Assembly: GCA_964442075.1 (NCBI GenBank)
Contig: CAYTWH010000063.1
Coordinates: forward strand, 1-17,575
Reading direction: 5' to 3'
DNA: 17,575 nt
Source: CAYTAU01 sp964442075
GTDB taxonomy: Bacteria; Bacteroidota; Bacteroidia; Bacteroidales; CAYTAU01
Of this stretch, positions 1-9,600 are shown in pieces. The notes below the pieces were generated by a model. The model searched no databases. It had not been told where the DNA came from and was given only the letters and a program-made list of their open reading frames with translations. Made by a program: the position numbers and the translations under genes. The number at the start of each line of letters is the position of its first letter. Position 1 is the stretch's first letter.

Positions 1-155
1 TTCTACGGTCTTCGATAAATCAACAGAAAAAACTAATTTTTAGAACCCACCTTAACTAAATATTAATTGTAAGGAACACCAATTATCAGGGAACCATTAA
101 TAAGACTCAATTTTATGTAAATGGTTGCATGATTTTTTTTAAAGTCAGCAATACT
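1..155. other. Non-coding left edge of the window
   Basis: This stretch lies downstream of the minus-strand prenyltransferase gene. I see no convincing open reading frame, RNA gene or strong terminator hairpin in it. In related Bacteroidota a maf-like gene often follows this operon, but nothing here looks like the start of one. If it is present it lies outside the window. Confidence 0.4.
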
Positions 156-1097
156 TTAAATATTTATTAAATAAAATAAAACTACAGAATATAACATTCC
201 AATCAACATAATAATTTTTACTAAAATACTTGCAACATGAAAATCTTTTTTTTTCTTAGCCTTTAGTATTAGCAATGTTAAAATCAGCAATAGTATTGAT
301 AGAACTAACACATGCCATTTTGTAAAATTATCATTGACCAATAAATATAATTTTGACAAATATTGAGTGTAAACCAATACAATTGAAACACCTGTTATTA
401 GGGCTAATAAAACAGCAATATATTTTGCAGCATTTGTTCCAATAACAATTGGCATTGTTTTACAACCTATTTTTGCATCTCCTTCAGCGTCTTCAATATC
501 TTTAACTATTTCTCTTATCATGCTTGTAATAAAGGCAAAAAATGCAAATCCCAAAACAATATAAAGAATATGAATGCTTATAGTTTGTGTACCTATTTTA
601 TAAAAATTAGGAATTTCATATAAGACAACAATAAAAGGTACAAATGCAGTAAAAATTGAGACTACGATATTTCCTATAAGAAATTTGCGTTTATAAGAAG
701 TTGAATAGTACCATAGAATACCGCTAATAAAAAAGAATATAAATCCGTATTTCCAATGCCCTGTTTTTACTGACACTAAAACACCTAAAAATACACCTGT
801 AAAACTCAAAATACCATGAAGAATAATTGCAAATCGCCTATTGATCTTAGTTCCTACAATTACGCTTTTTGGATTATTTATTCTATCCGTTTTTCTGTCA
901 AAATAATCGTTTATTACATAACCACCTGCTGCTATAAAGCAAACAGATAATACAAGTAAAAGGAAATTAAACTCACCGAATTGAAGTTTTAAATTATGAT
1001 ATTTTAAAATTGGAAAAATAACAGCCCAGCGTATGGCATAAAGTGTAACTGCCATTATTAAAATATTGTGTATTCGTATAAGTTTTAAATATTTCAT
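156..1097 (-). CDS. UbiA-family prenyltransferase, geranylgeranylglycerol-phosphate geranylgeranyltransferase-like
   Basis: A 313-residue polytopic membrane protein of the UbiA superfamily, which transfers a polyprenyl group from a diphosphate donor to a lipid or aromatic acceptor at the inner membrane. Both Mg-diphosphate binding motifs are visible: N63-D64-x-x-D67-x-x-x-D71 (NDYFDRKTD) and R195-E196-x-x-K199-D200-x-x-D203-x-x-x-D207. Between and after them are about seven to nine hydrophobic segments. The YSTSYKR...IGN stretch (residues 131-143) is typical of the Bacteroidota members that databases label as geranylgeranylglycerol-phosphate geranylgeranyltransferase. The real acceptor in bacteria is uncertain. 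It is the last gene of a three-gene minus-strand operon, 36 nt after the KdsC-like phosphatase gene. The ATG start is followed by a hydrophobic region without a cleavable signal. Membership of the superfamily is very likely; the exact substrate is inferred. Confidence 0.85.
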   Translation of the reverse strand: MKYLKLIRIHNILIMAVTLYAIRWAVIFPILKYHNLKLQFGEFNFLLLVLSVCFIAAGGYVINDYFDRKTDRINNPKSVIVGTKINRRFAIILHGILSFTGVFLGVLVSVKTGHWKYGFIFFFISGILWYYSTSYKRKFLIGNIVVSIFTAFVPFIVVLYEIPNFYKIGTQTISIHILYIVLGFAFFAFITSMIREIVKDIEDAEGDAKIGCKTMPIVIGTNAAKYIAVLLALITGVSIVLVYTQYLSKLYLLVNDNFTKWHVLVLSILLLILTLLILKAKKKKDFHVASILVKIIMLIGMLYSVVLFYLINI

Positions 1098-1133
1098 CTA
1101 TTCATAAAAAAGAATCTTGATTTGTATAATTTA

Positions 1134-1652
1134 TTACCATGAAAATGCATCTGCGTCTAACCATTTGTTTTGAGCACGTAAAACTTGTTCAATAACATCA
1201 CGAACACAGCCATCTCCACCATTAATATCTGAAATATAAACAGAAATCGCTTTAATATCATCTGCTGCGTTTAATGGACAAGTCGGTACTCCTGTATGTT
1301 TCATTACTTCATAATCAGGTAGGTCATCGCCCATATATAAAATATCTTTTGGATCAAGTTTATATTGAAAATAAAAATCTTTAAAATTATTAAGTTTGTT
1401 GTCAGAACCGAGATAAACATTAGTAACTCCCAGTCCGCTAAATCTTGTTTTAATTGATTCGGTATTTCCTCCGGTAATTATTGCAATAGGGAATCCCTTT
1501 TTAACCGCAAGTTGAATTGCATAACCATCTTTCATATTCATTGTTCGAACCTGATCGCCATCGGCGGTCAAAAAAATATTTCCAGATAAAACTCCGTCTA
1601 CATCAAAGGCAAATGCTTTAATCCATTTTAATTTTTCTTTGAAATTACTCAT
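1134..1652 (-). CDS. kdsC: KdsC-like HAD phosphatase (3-deoxy-D-manno-octulosonate 8-phosphate phosphatase family)
   Basis: A 172-residue HAD-superfamily phosphatase of the small, cap-less, tetrameric KdsC type, which removes phosphate from KDO-8-phosphate to give KDO for lipopolysaccharide core synthesis in the cytoplasm. The motifs are intact: nucleophile and acid/base D17 and D19 in FDVDGVLS, T60 in IITGG, K86, and the Mg-binding GDDLPD (D109, D110, D113). The C-terminal GGDGCVRDVIEQVL segment (145-158) is the usual KdsC tail that reaches into a neighbouring subunit. Length is normal for the family. The start overlaps the end of the upstream DUF2520 gene by 8 nt, implying translational coupling. 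Related phosphatases act on other acyl-sugar phosphates, so KDO-8-phosphate is a family-based assignment. Confidence 0.88.
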   Translation of the reverse strand: MSNFKEKLKWIKAFAFDVDGVLSGNIFLTADGDQVRTMNMKDGYAIQLAVKKGFPIAIITGGNTESIKTRFSGLGVTNVYLGSDNKLNNFKDFYFQYKLDPKDILYMGDDLPDYEVMKHTGVPTCPLNAADDIKAISVYISDINGGDGCVRDVIEQVLRAQNKWLDADAFSW

Positions 1653-2415
1653 TTTTTAAATGTTTTTCAATAATACTTTTAGTTAAAATATTGTATATGT
1701 TTTGAAATTCCGGATATAAAGATAATAATTCCAGATGTTTTTCAATAATTATTTTATCATTTCTTGCAGCCGGTCCTGTTTGTGCATCAGCCGGCTCTGT
1801 GTTTTTTATTTTTTTAGCGGTTTCTTCAATTAATGGCTTAATTATCTCAAAATCAAGATTTTTTTCTTTCAAGATTTTTTTTGAAATATTGTAAAGATGA
1901 TTAGTAAAATTACAAGCAAAAACAGCCGATAAATGCAAATATTTTCTTTGTTCTGAGTTTATTAAATAAACTTTATTGCTAATGCTTTTAGCAAGTTCTT
2001 GTATGCTTTTTTCAGTTTCATAGTTATTTGCTTCTACACATATTGGAATATTATCAAATTCAAGAATTTTATGTTTAGAGAAAGTTTGAAGCGGGTAAAA
2101 TATTCCATAATTATTACCTGAATTTTTTAACGCATCAATATTTACGCTTCCAGCTGTATGGACAATTATTTTATTTTCAACATTTATTTGTTTTACAAGC
2201 TTAACTATTGAACCATCGTTTACTGCAACAATATAAATATCGGCAATATTGCTTATATTTTTTAAATCACTTGTATATTCTGTGTTTATTTTTTCTGCTA
2301 AAATACGAGCAGAATTTTGTGTTTTGCTAATTATCTGAACAATATTATTTTGCTTGCTTAATGCATAAGCAAGGTTCGTTCCAACATTTCCTGCTCCAAT
2401 AATGACTACATTCAT
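1645..2415 (-). CDS. DUF2520 / Rossmann-fold dehydrogenase-like protein
   Basis: A 256-residue protein that begins with a dinucleotide-binding Rossmann motif, GAGNVG (G7, G9, G12), directly after the first beta-strand. The middle shows the HTAGS...GIFYPLQTFS block (about 85-112) seen in the DUF2520 group, a relative of pyrroline-5-carboxylate and 6-phosphogluconate dehydrogenases. The C-terminal half is helical (LSAVFACNFTNHLYN, 162-176) as in the dimerisation domain of those enzymes. NAD(P) binding is expected; the substrate is unknown. It is the first gene of the minus-strand operon with the KdsC-like and UbiA-like genes, an order I recognise from many Bacteroidota. It is divergently transcribed from the CoA-binding protein gene, so the intergenic stretch 2416-2571 should carry promoters for both. 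Confidence 0.82.
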   Translation of the reverse strand: MNVVIIGAGNVGTNLAYALSKQNNIVQIISKTQNSARILAEKINTEYTSDLKNISNIADIYIVAVNDGSIVKLVKQINVENKIIVHTAGSVNIDALKNSGNNYGIFYPLQTFSKHKILEFDNIPICVEANNYETEKSIQELAKSISNKVYLINSEQRKYLHLSAVFACNFTNHLYNISKKILKEKNLDFEIIKPLIEETAKKIKNTEPADAQTGPAARNDKIIIEKHLELLSLYPEFQNIYNILTKSIIEKHLKNE

Positions 2416-2534
2416 CGAAATAATATTATATTAGCATTAATTAAACAAAAATAATAAAAAAGCTGAAAGCATCATTACAAAATTTATATTAAAATAAAAA
2501 TCGTAAGCATTTAATAAAAGTAAAAAATAATAGT

Positions 2535-2542
2535 GAACTTTG
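2535..2542 (+). promoter_or_regulatory. Possible Bacteroidota -7 box upstream of the CoA-binding protein gene
   Basis: GAACTTTG matches the Bacteroidota -7 consensus TAnnTTTG at all but the first position and lies 29 nt before the proposed ATG at 2572. No convincing -33 TTG was found, because the upstream DNA is mostly A and T. This is suggestive only. Confidence 0.3.
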
Positions 2543-2571
2543 CGCAATTATAATTTTAAAACTTGAAACAA

Positions 2572-2931
2572 ATGAAAACAGTAGTAATAGGTGCAAGTAC
2601 AAATTCAGATAGATATTCTTTTAAGGCTACAAATATGCTTCTCAAATATAATCATGAAGTTATACCTATTGGTATTAAAAAAGGAAGTATTGGAGGATTA
2701 GAAATATTAAACAACAAGCCTGAAATTAATAATGTTGATACTGTTACGCTGTATGTATCAGATAAAAACCAAGTTGAATATTATGATTATATAATTAATG
2801 TTTTAAATCCCAGAAGAATAATTTTTAATCCGGGAACAGAAAATGATGAATTGGAAAAACTCGCAAAAGAAAAGAATATTGAAGCTTCTATTGCTTGTAC
2901 TTTGGTATTATTATCAACTAATCAGTATTAA
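2572..2931 (+). CDS. CoA-binding domain protein (YccU/CoA_binding_2-like)
   Basis: A small single-domain protein (119 residues from the ATG at 2572; an in-frame TTG lies nine bases upstream at 2563). It begins MKTVVIGASTNSDRYSFKA, the beta-strand plus glycine loop of the CoA-binding Rossmann fold also found in the alpha subunit of succinyl-CoA synthetase. It continues with HEVIPIGIKKG and ends with the NPGTENDELEKLAKEKNI...CTLVLLST block seen in free-standing CoA_binding_2 proteins. Their role is not settled; CoA or nucleotide binding is a family inference. I prefer the ATG because the Rossmann strand starts immediately after it. The TAA stop (2929-2931) overlaps by two bases the stop of the convergent large gene. 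Confidence 0.82.
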   Translation: MKTVVIGASTNSDRYSFKATNMLLKYNHEVIPIGIKKGSIGGLEILNNKPEINNVDTVTLYVSDKNQVEYYDYIINVLNPRRIIFNPGTENDELEKLAKEKNIEASIACTLVLLSTNQY

Positions 2932-5405
2932 TTAATTTGTTTCTTTAAACAATAAAGTTTCCACAAAGGCTCATAATCAAATATCTGAAAACTTATATTA
3001 CAATCACCCGCAAACATATTGCACCATTTTTCATTGCTTAGGATTTTTGTTGCATCAAATAGAGGTCTGTAATAATCTTCGGTTCGGTCTTGTTTCCAGT
3101 AATCCATATAATGTAATTTTAGATAAAGAACTAAAGCATCGTGATTTGGATTCTCCGAAAATGCAAGAGGCTTAACAATGTCTTTGGCCTTTTTGTATTC
3201 GTTGAATAAAATAAAATATTCTGCAATATTAGTGAGAGTTTGTTCTGAAAAATTGTCCTGTTTTTTATAATAATTATATATAAATGCCAACGAATTTCTT
3301 GCTCGCTTAAATACCATTGTTTCAAATACTTCTTCTGCTTTAATATAATTATAATGTAAGCTTAATCCCTGACTGTATTCATCATCAATACCTGCATTAT
3401 TTGTGCTTTTAATTAATGAAAGTAATTTCTTTGAATTTTGGTATTCATCACATTCTGTATCTCCATAATGATTTATAACATAGGCAAGTAAATTATAAAA
3501 CACTAGGCTGTTAACATCTTCAACGGTGGAAAACTTTTTAATTTCATCAAAAAACTTATATTCTTTTATTCTCTTGCTTTTTGCAACATGGTTAAAGTCA
3601 GACATTAAGCGATTAAATTTTAATGTTGTAAATTCTTTTTGGTCAGGAATTTTCATTAGGTTAACAAAGCTCAATTTCACTTTTCTTCTGTTATATTGAT
3701 CAAACAAAAACAACTGAATTTCCTCGGCTTTTTCAATTAATCTTGCAACTTGTTTGGGTTTGTTTTTTTCTATAGCTTCGTTTATTTGTTTTATCAGTTT
3801 TTTATATTCGGTTATTGCAAATACTTTATATTTATCTCTGGTGGCTTTTGTAACGGCAAACAGATTTACCTGAACATACCTTTGTTTGTCTAACATTTCT
3901 GTAAAATATTCAAGAGAATCGTTAACAAAATATCTTACATAAGAAGTATCTTTATATGCAAGACCTGAAAATTTAGTATTTCTGATTTGGGAATAAAAAA
4001 GGCTCCAGTTTTCCTGTGTTTTTACTTTTTTGCGAATATGATATTCCTGTTCTTTTTCAAATAAAGAAATAATATAATCTGCACGCTGATTAAATAAAAT
4101 ATTATTTGTTTTGGGATTTCCTTCTATACTTGCGTTTGCATTTACAAAGGATTTTGTAATAACAAGTCCCTCTCTTTTAACAAAATCAATAATTTTTTGT
4201 ATTTCTTTATCATCAGATACTGTCTCTCCTACTTTAAAATAAATTTTCAATTTTAAAGTATCGTATGTAATCGGAGGTTCATAATTTGGGTCATAAAGAT
4301 TGTCGAGATAAGGTAATTTTTCAGGAATATATGAAAATGGCTGGCCACAAATTTGTGAAGGTTTTAAAACAGCACAAATTTTATTGTTTTTTAAAATTAT
4401 TGCATTGGCTTCAAAAATTTCAGAATTTGTTTTAATTGAGCCAATATCTCGTTTAAAATCTTTTGGGTTTTCATCACCAAAGTCACCTTCTTTAAAAATA
4501 TCTTCATAATAACGTGGTCTCATCAATGTCCCGTTTATCAAACTCAAATCATTTCTTTTTGATGGTTTGTAATAATCAAGAGTGTTGCAGCTATAATCAT
4601 AAAAAGAAATAACTTCAATTGCAAAACCGTCTTTCTTTTTTTCTATCAATTGTTTTGCCGAAGATTCGCTATCGAACAACACCGAAAGTCTTTTGTCGTC
4701 ATGAACAACATCTGCTATTTTCATTCTTTTTAAAACCCTCAACAAATCTTCACATTCCACTTCTTTTTTTGGAGGTTTTAGTTTCCAGTCATATTTTTTT
4801 ACCGATTTCAAAACCTTTTTTTTATTTGTTGCAATGTATTCCTTATCATAAAGGAAAACCGAAGGACTTAATCTGTAAACATATTCTTTATTGGTTTTTG
4901 CAAGATCATTAATTAACATCAATGTATTGTTGTCAATATCTATTGCCAGACCTGTAATATTATACATGCGGGATAAGATATGAGCAAAATTTAAAGTGTC
5001 ACTTATTATTAATGTTGTAAGTGAATCGGCAATTATTTTGTATGAGTATGCACTGTCTAAAACAAGTTTTGCAATTATTTCTCCAACAAGATAATCTAAT
5101 GCTCCACATGCACTTGCACGTTTTTGAGGAGTCTTATTTTTCCTGCTGTCTTCGTAATATAACAATGAATGATTTTGCTTACAATATTCTGCATGATGTT
5201 TTGCAGAAATATAAAGCAAAGAGTCGTTATGAAGAGACTTTAATTTAAATTCTTTTCTAATTGAATCAATATTTTCTTTTACAAGACTTTCAAGATATGT
5301 TAAATCAATGTTTTTATGCTCAACAATTACTAATGGGTCTTGTGCTTTTAACGTAAAAATTCCAAGCAATACAAAAGAAAAAAACAGCACAAATTTCTTG
5401 TTCAT
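2928..5405 (-). CDS. Exported protein with CAP/SCP-like, OmpA-like and helical-repeat regions
   Basis: A large exported protein, 825 residues from the ATG at 5405; an ATG three codons upstream (5414) would add MCK. Residue numbers below count from the upstream ATG. A signal peptide (MNKKFVLFFSFVLLG..AQ) ends near 25. Residues about 36-172 resemble a CAP/SCP domain: the helix IRKEFKLKSLHNDSLLYISA, H74-A75, H82, GEII (111-114) and the late strand GLAID. Several CAP residues look degenerate. Residues about 384-530 look like an OmpA-type fold: KLKIYFKVGE, then ASIEGNP..NN..FNQRADYI (about 425-445), and a final RYVQVNLFA strand. The C-terminus (about 600-815) is helical, TPR-like. OmpA-like domains usually bind peptidoglycan, so a periplasmic or outer-membrane location is inferred. 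Function is unknown. It is monocistronic and convergent with the CoA-binding gene. Confidence 0.78.
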   Translation of the reverse strand: MNKKFVLFFSFVLLGIFTLKAQDPLVIVEHKNIDLTYLESLVKENIDSIRKEFKLKSLHNDSLLYISAKHHAEYCKQNHSLLYYEDSRKNKTPQKRASACGALDYLVGEIIAKLVLDSAYSYKIIADSLTTLIISDTLNFAHILSRMYNITGLAIDIDNNTLMLINDLAKTNKEYVYRLSPSVFLYDKEYIATNKKKVLKSVKKYDWKLKPPKKEVECEDLLRVLKRMKIADVVHDDKRLSVLFDSESSAKQLIEKKKDGFAIEVISFYDYSCNTLDYYKPSKRNDLSLINGTLMRPRYYEDIFKEGDFGDENPKDFKRDIGSIKTNSEIFEANAIILKNNKICAVLKPSQICGQPFSYIPEKLPYLDNLYDPNYEPPITYDTLKLKIYFKVGETVSDDKEIQKIIDFVKREGLVITKSFVNANASIEGNPKTNNILFNQRADYIISLFEKEQEYHIRKKVKTQENWSLFYSQIRNTKFSGLAYKDTSYVRYFVNDSLEYFTEMLDKQRYVQVNLFAVTKATRDKYKVFAITEYKKLIKQINEAIEKNKPKQVARLIEKAEEIQLFLFDQYNRRKVKLSFVNLMKIPDQKEFTTLKFNRLMSDFNHVAKSKRIKEYKFFDEIKKFSTVEDVNSLVFYNLLAYVINHYGDTECDEYQNSKKLLSLIKSTNNAGIDDEYSQGLSLHYNYIKAEEVFETMVFKRARNSLAFIYNYYKKQDNFSEQTLTNIAEYFILFNEYKKAKDIVKPLAFSENPNHDALVLYLKLHYMDYWKQDRTEDYYRPLFDATKILSNEKWCNMFAGDCNISFQIFDYEPLWKLYCLKKQIN

Positions 5406-5502
5406 TTTACACATTGTAAATTTTCTGCAATATATTGTTAATTATTGAGATTTGAAAACACAATATTTTTTTATAATTTTATAGCATGAAATATGGTTTT
5501 CA

Positions 5503-5510
5503 TACTTTTG
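5503..5510 (+). promoter_or_regulatory. Likely -7 promoter box for ribD
   Basis: TACTTTTG is an exact match to the Bacteroidota -7 consensus TAnnTTTG and sits 43 nt upstream of the ribD ATG. I see no clear -33 TTG at the usual distance, so this is a single-element call. It lies in the divergent intergenic region shared with the CAP/OmpA-like gene. Confidence 0.45.
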
Positions 5511-5552
5511 TCCTGTGGCAAAACCTAAACTCATGAACATTAAAAAAATAAA

Positions 5553-6593
5553 ATGAATATTAGTGAAAGATACATTGATCGTTGTATTGAATTAGCAAGT
5601 TTAGGCTTGGGCAATGTCCAACCAAACCCTATGGTTGGCTCTGTTATTGTTCATAATAATAAAATAATTGGCGAGGGCTATCATCAAAAATATGGGGAAG
5701 CTCATGCCGAAGTAAATGCAATAAATTCTGTTAAAAACTCAAGTTTATTAAAAGATTCAACTATTTATGTTAATCTTGAACCTTGTGCTCATTATGGTAA
5801 AACTCCTCCATGTGCAGAATTAATTGTTGAGAAAAAAATCCATAAAGTTGTTATTGGTACTGTCGACCCTTATGCAAAAGTTGCAGGAAAAGGCATTGAA
5901 ATATTAAAAAAAGGAGGTTGTGAGGTAATTACAGGTGTTTTAGAAAATGAATGTAAAGAACTTAACAAACGATTTTTCACTTTTCATAAAAAACAAAAAC
6001 CATACATAATTCTTAAATGGGCACAAACCGCCGATGGTTTTATTGATATTATAAGAAAACCCAAACAAGAAAACAGACCTACATGGATTACAGATGAAAC
6101 ATGTCGTACTCTTGTTCACAAATGGAGAACCGAAGAACAGGCAATTATTGTTGGTACAAACACAGCCGAAAAAGATAATCCAAAATTAAATGCAAGAAAT
6201 TGGAAAGGAAATAATCCATTACGCCTAATTATTGATAAAGATATTAGACTTAATAAAAATTTGTCTTTGTTCGACCAAAGCATATCCACAATTGTATTTA
6301 CTTCAAAAACTGTAGCATCTGCCAATAATCTTGAATATTGTAAAATAGATTTTAACAGCGATATTATTCCGCAAATTTTGCAGGAATTGTATAATAGAAA
6401 CATTCAATCTCTTATAGTTGAAGGCGGGGCAAAATTATTAAACTCATTTATTTTATCTGATATATGGGATGAGGCAAGAGTTTTTGAAGGAGAAACAAAT
6501 TTTATTGATGGAATAAAAGCTCCCGATATTAAAGGAAAGCTTATTTCTAGAGATAAAATTGGGAATAGTAATTTGTTTGTTTATAGAAAATAA
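5553..6593 (+). CDS. ribD: Riboflavin biosynthesis bifunctional deaminase/reductase RibD
   Basis: A full-length (346 residues) bifunctional enzyme for steps two and three of riboflavin synthesis. The N-terminal deaminase converts the diaminohydroxy-phosphoribosylaminopyrimidine intermediate to the uracil form. The C-terminal domain reduces the ribose side chain with NADPH. The deaminase zinc site is intact: H51-A52-E53, then P77-C78 and C87 in the PCAHYGKTPPC motif. The reductase begins near 150 with YIILKWAQTADGFI, followed by WITDE, IIVGTNTAEKDNPKLNAR and LIVEGGAKLLNSFI. Length and domain order are normal. No other rib genes lie nearby, which is common in Bacteroidota. The next gene begins 26 nt downstream on the same strand and may be cotranscribed, although no functional link is known. 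Confidence 0.96.
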   Translation: MNISERYIDRCIELASLGLGNVQPNPMVGSVIVHNNKIIGEGYHQKYGEAHAEVNAINSVKNSSLLKDSTIYVNLEPCAHYGKTPPCAELIVEKKIHKVVIGTVDPYAKVAGKGIEILKKGGCEVITGVLENECKELNKRFFTFHKKQKPYIILKWAQTADGFIDIIRKPKQENRPTWITDETCRTLVHKWRTEEQAIIVGTNTAEKDNPKLNARNWKGNNPLRLIIDKDIRLNKNLSLFDQSISTIVFTSKTVASANNLEYCKIDFNSDIIPQILQELYNRNIQSLIVEGGAKLLNSFILSDIWDEARVFEGETNFIDGIKAPDIKGKLISRDKIGNSNLFVYRK

Positions 6594-6619
6594 GAATCAT
6601 TAATCATTAAATTTTTACC

Positions 6620-9600
6620 ATGTTAAAACATTCTTTAATCCTGTTATTTTTTGTTTTTCAACTAACAGTTTTTTCCCAAAAACCCGAAGTTGTTCTTACA
6701 ACCGGACATACCGATTTTATAAGCTCATTATCTATTTCACCCGATGCAAAATTGCTGGTATCAGGTGGGCTCGACAAATTGGTAAAAATAAATGATATTG
6801 CAACAGGAAGAGAGCTTAGAACTATTGCCGGCAACAGTGGCAGAATTACACAAACCGATTTTGACAAAACAGGAAAATATATTGCTGCAGCAATGACTAG
6901 CGATGAGATTAAAGTATGGGAGTTATCTACAGGTAAATTAATTTCGGCATTTAATGCAAGTTCTAATTCTCCCGGATTTGATTTTTGTTTTAATAACTCA
7001 GGAATAGTTTATTTAAATTCAGGCTCTACACTCTGTTTAAAAAATTGGAAAAACTCCAGCGAACCAAAAGTTTTTGAAGCTGCCGGTCTTACAAGAATAA
7101 AACTTTATAACGACAGCCTTGTTTATGCTTACGATTATAAAAGCAATTTAAAGCTAATAAGTCTTAATACAGGAAAAGAAAAAATATCAAAACAGCTTTT
7201 CGATAAATTTCTTTATTCAACCTGCAAAATGGATATAGACCATAAGGGAGAATTTCTTGCAATTGGTTTTTCCGATAACATTGTTAGAATATATAATACA
7301 GACGATTTAAGTCTTTTTGCCGAATTTAAGGGATTTAAGGGGCTAATAAAAAACCTGAAGTTTGACCAGAAATCTCAAACACTAATTGTTGTTGAGCATT
7401 CAAATGATATCAGAATTTGGGATGTTCCAAATAAAAAAGAAACAGGCAAATATGATGTTACAACATTTACTCCAACAGCTATAGCTGTTCATCCCAATCA
7501 AAAATTAATTATGATAAACGATGGTAAAATAATTCTTTATTTAAAACAACGCTCGGGTAAAATAGTCAGGACCTTTAAATCGAAAAGTAATAAAATAATT
7601 AATATGGCTTACGACCAGCAAGGAAAATACATAGCTGCTGCCACAGGTGATATCACTATTAAATTATGGAATCTTAAAGAAAATAAAATTGATAAGGTGA
7701 TACCCGGGTTTTTCCCCGTTGCTTTTAACAATACAGGAAAACAATTAACCACAATGGGTGGTGCTATTTCGCTTGCCGTGTGGGATGTTGAAACGGGCAA
7801 AAGTTTATTTAATTTGGATACCGAAAGTGAATTAATACAAAATTTAAGCTACAGCAAAAACGGCAAATATCTTGCAGGAGCAGGGTTTTATGGAATTATT
7901 AAGATTTGGGATATCGATAAAAAAGAATTGATAAAGAAATTTACCGGACATGTTGGAGGTATTTATGGAACATGTTTTAGCCCCGATGGAAAATATATTG
8001 CCAGTGGAGGAATGGATAAAACAATAAGAATATGGGATTTTGAAACAGGTAAAGAAATAAAAAAAATAGAAGACCACAACAGTATTGTAAGCGATGTGAA
8101 ATTTAGTCCTGACGGCAAAGTACTTGCTTCTGCGTCATGGGATAAAACAATTAAGTTGTGGAATACCGAAACATGGGAATTAATCAGGACACTTGAAGGA
8201 CATACAAACATGATATTATCAATTGATTTTGATAAAGAAGGTAAAGTTCTTGCAAGTTCATCGGGAAATAATGCGGTGTGGGAAGCCGATAATTCCATTA
8301 AAATATGGGATGTGAATACTGGTGAGGAATTATGCAGTTTTAATCAGCATACAGGAAATATACATAAAGTAATATTCGACAAAACCGGAGATATTGCTTT
8401 TAGCTCAGGCGATGACGGAATGATAAAAATATGGAGATATAAAGATTGTATTGAGCTTGCGAGTTTGATATCGGTATATAAAAACGATTATGTTATTTTA
8501 ACCCCCGAAAATTATTATACAGCAAGTCACGATGCTCTTGCAGGTGTTTCGTTTAGGTTGGGAGCAGTGCTTTATCCTTTCGAACAATTCGACCTTAGGT
8601 TAAACAGACCCGATATTGTTGCATCAAAAATAGGAAAAACACCTAAAGGATTAATCGATGCTTATAATTACGTTTACAAAAAACGATTAAAGAAAATGGG
8701 ATTTAAAGAAGAAGATCTTGGCAAAGATTTTTTTCTGCCTACAGTTGATATATCAACAAAAGACTTGCCCTTAATCACAAAAGACAATAATATTAAATTT
8801 GAGATACTTGCAAAAGATGTAAATTATAATTTAAACAGAATTAATGTTTTTGTAAATGATGTTCCTGTTTATGGAGTTAATGGTATCAGCATTAAAGAAA
8901 AAAATATAAAATCGCTTAAATATAAACTTGATGTAAAAATTATTCCGGGACCAAATAAAATACAGGTATCTGTTCTTAACAATAAAGGTGTTGAAAGTCT
9001 TAAGTCAACATTTCATATTATAAAAGATGACGCAGAAACTAAAGGCGACCTTTATATTGTGGCAATTGGAGTGGCTAATTATAAGGATGAACGATTTACA
9101 CTTAAATATCCTGCCAAAGATGCAAGCGATATTATTAATGAACTTGGAAAAAACAAAAATCTATACGAAAATATTTATACTATTAAACTGGAAAATGAAC
9201 AGGCTACCAAAGAAAATATTCTCGCTCTTGCCGATTCACTTAAAAACACAAAAATTGAAGATGCTGTATTGTTTTTTATTGCAGGACATGGTGTGTTAGA
9301 CGGAAATTACGATTATTATTACGGCACTTACGATATGGATTTTAATAATCCAAAGGGCAAAGGATTATCTTACGATGAACTCGATATATTGCTTGGAAAT
9401 ATTTCTGCACTTAAAAAACTTCTTATTATGGATACCTGTCATAGCGGCGAACTTGATAAAGATGAAATTGAAGACAACACAGAAAAAGAAACCGAACAAA
9501 ATGATGTTAAATTCAGGGCGGCAGGTATTGGTGTAAGGCAAAAAGAAGGTTTTGGTATTGCAAACTCAGCAAATCTTATGCAAGCACTTTTTTCCGATAT

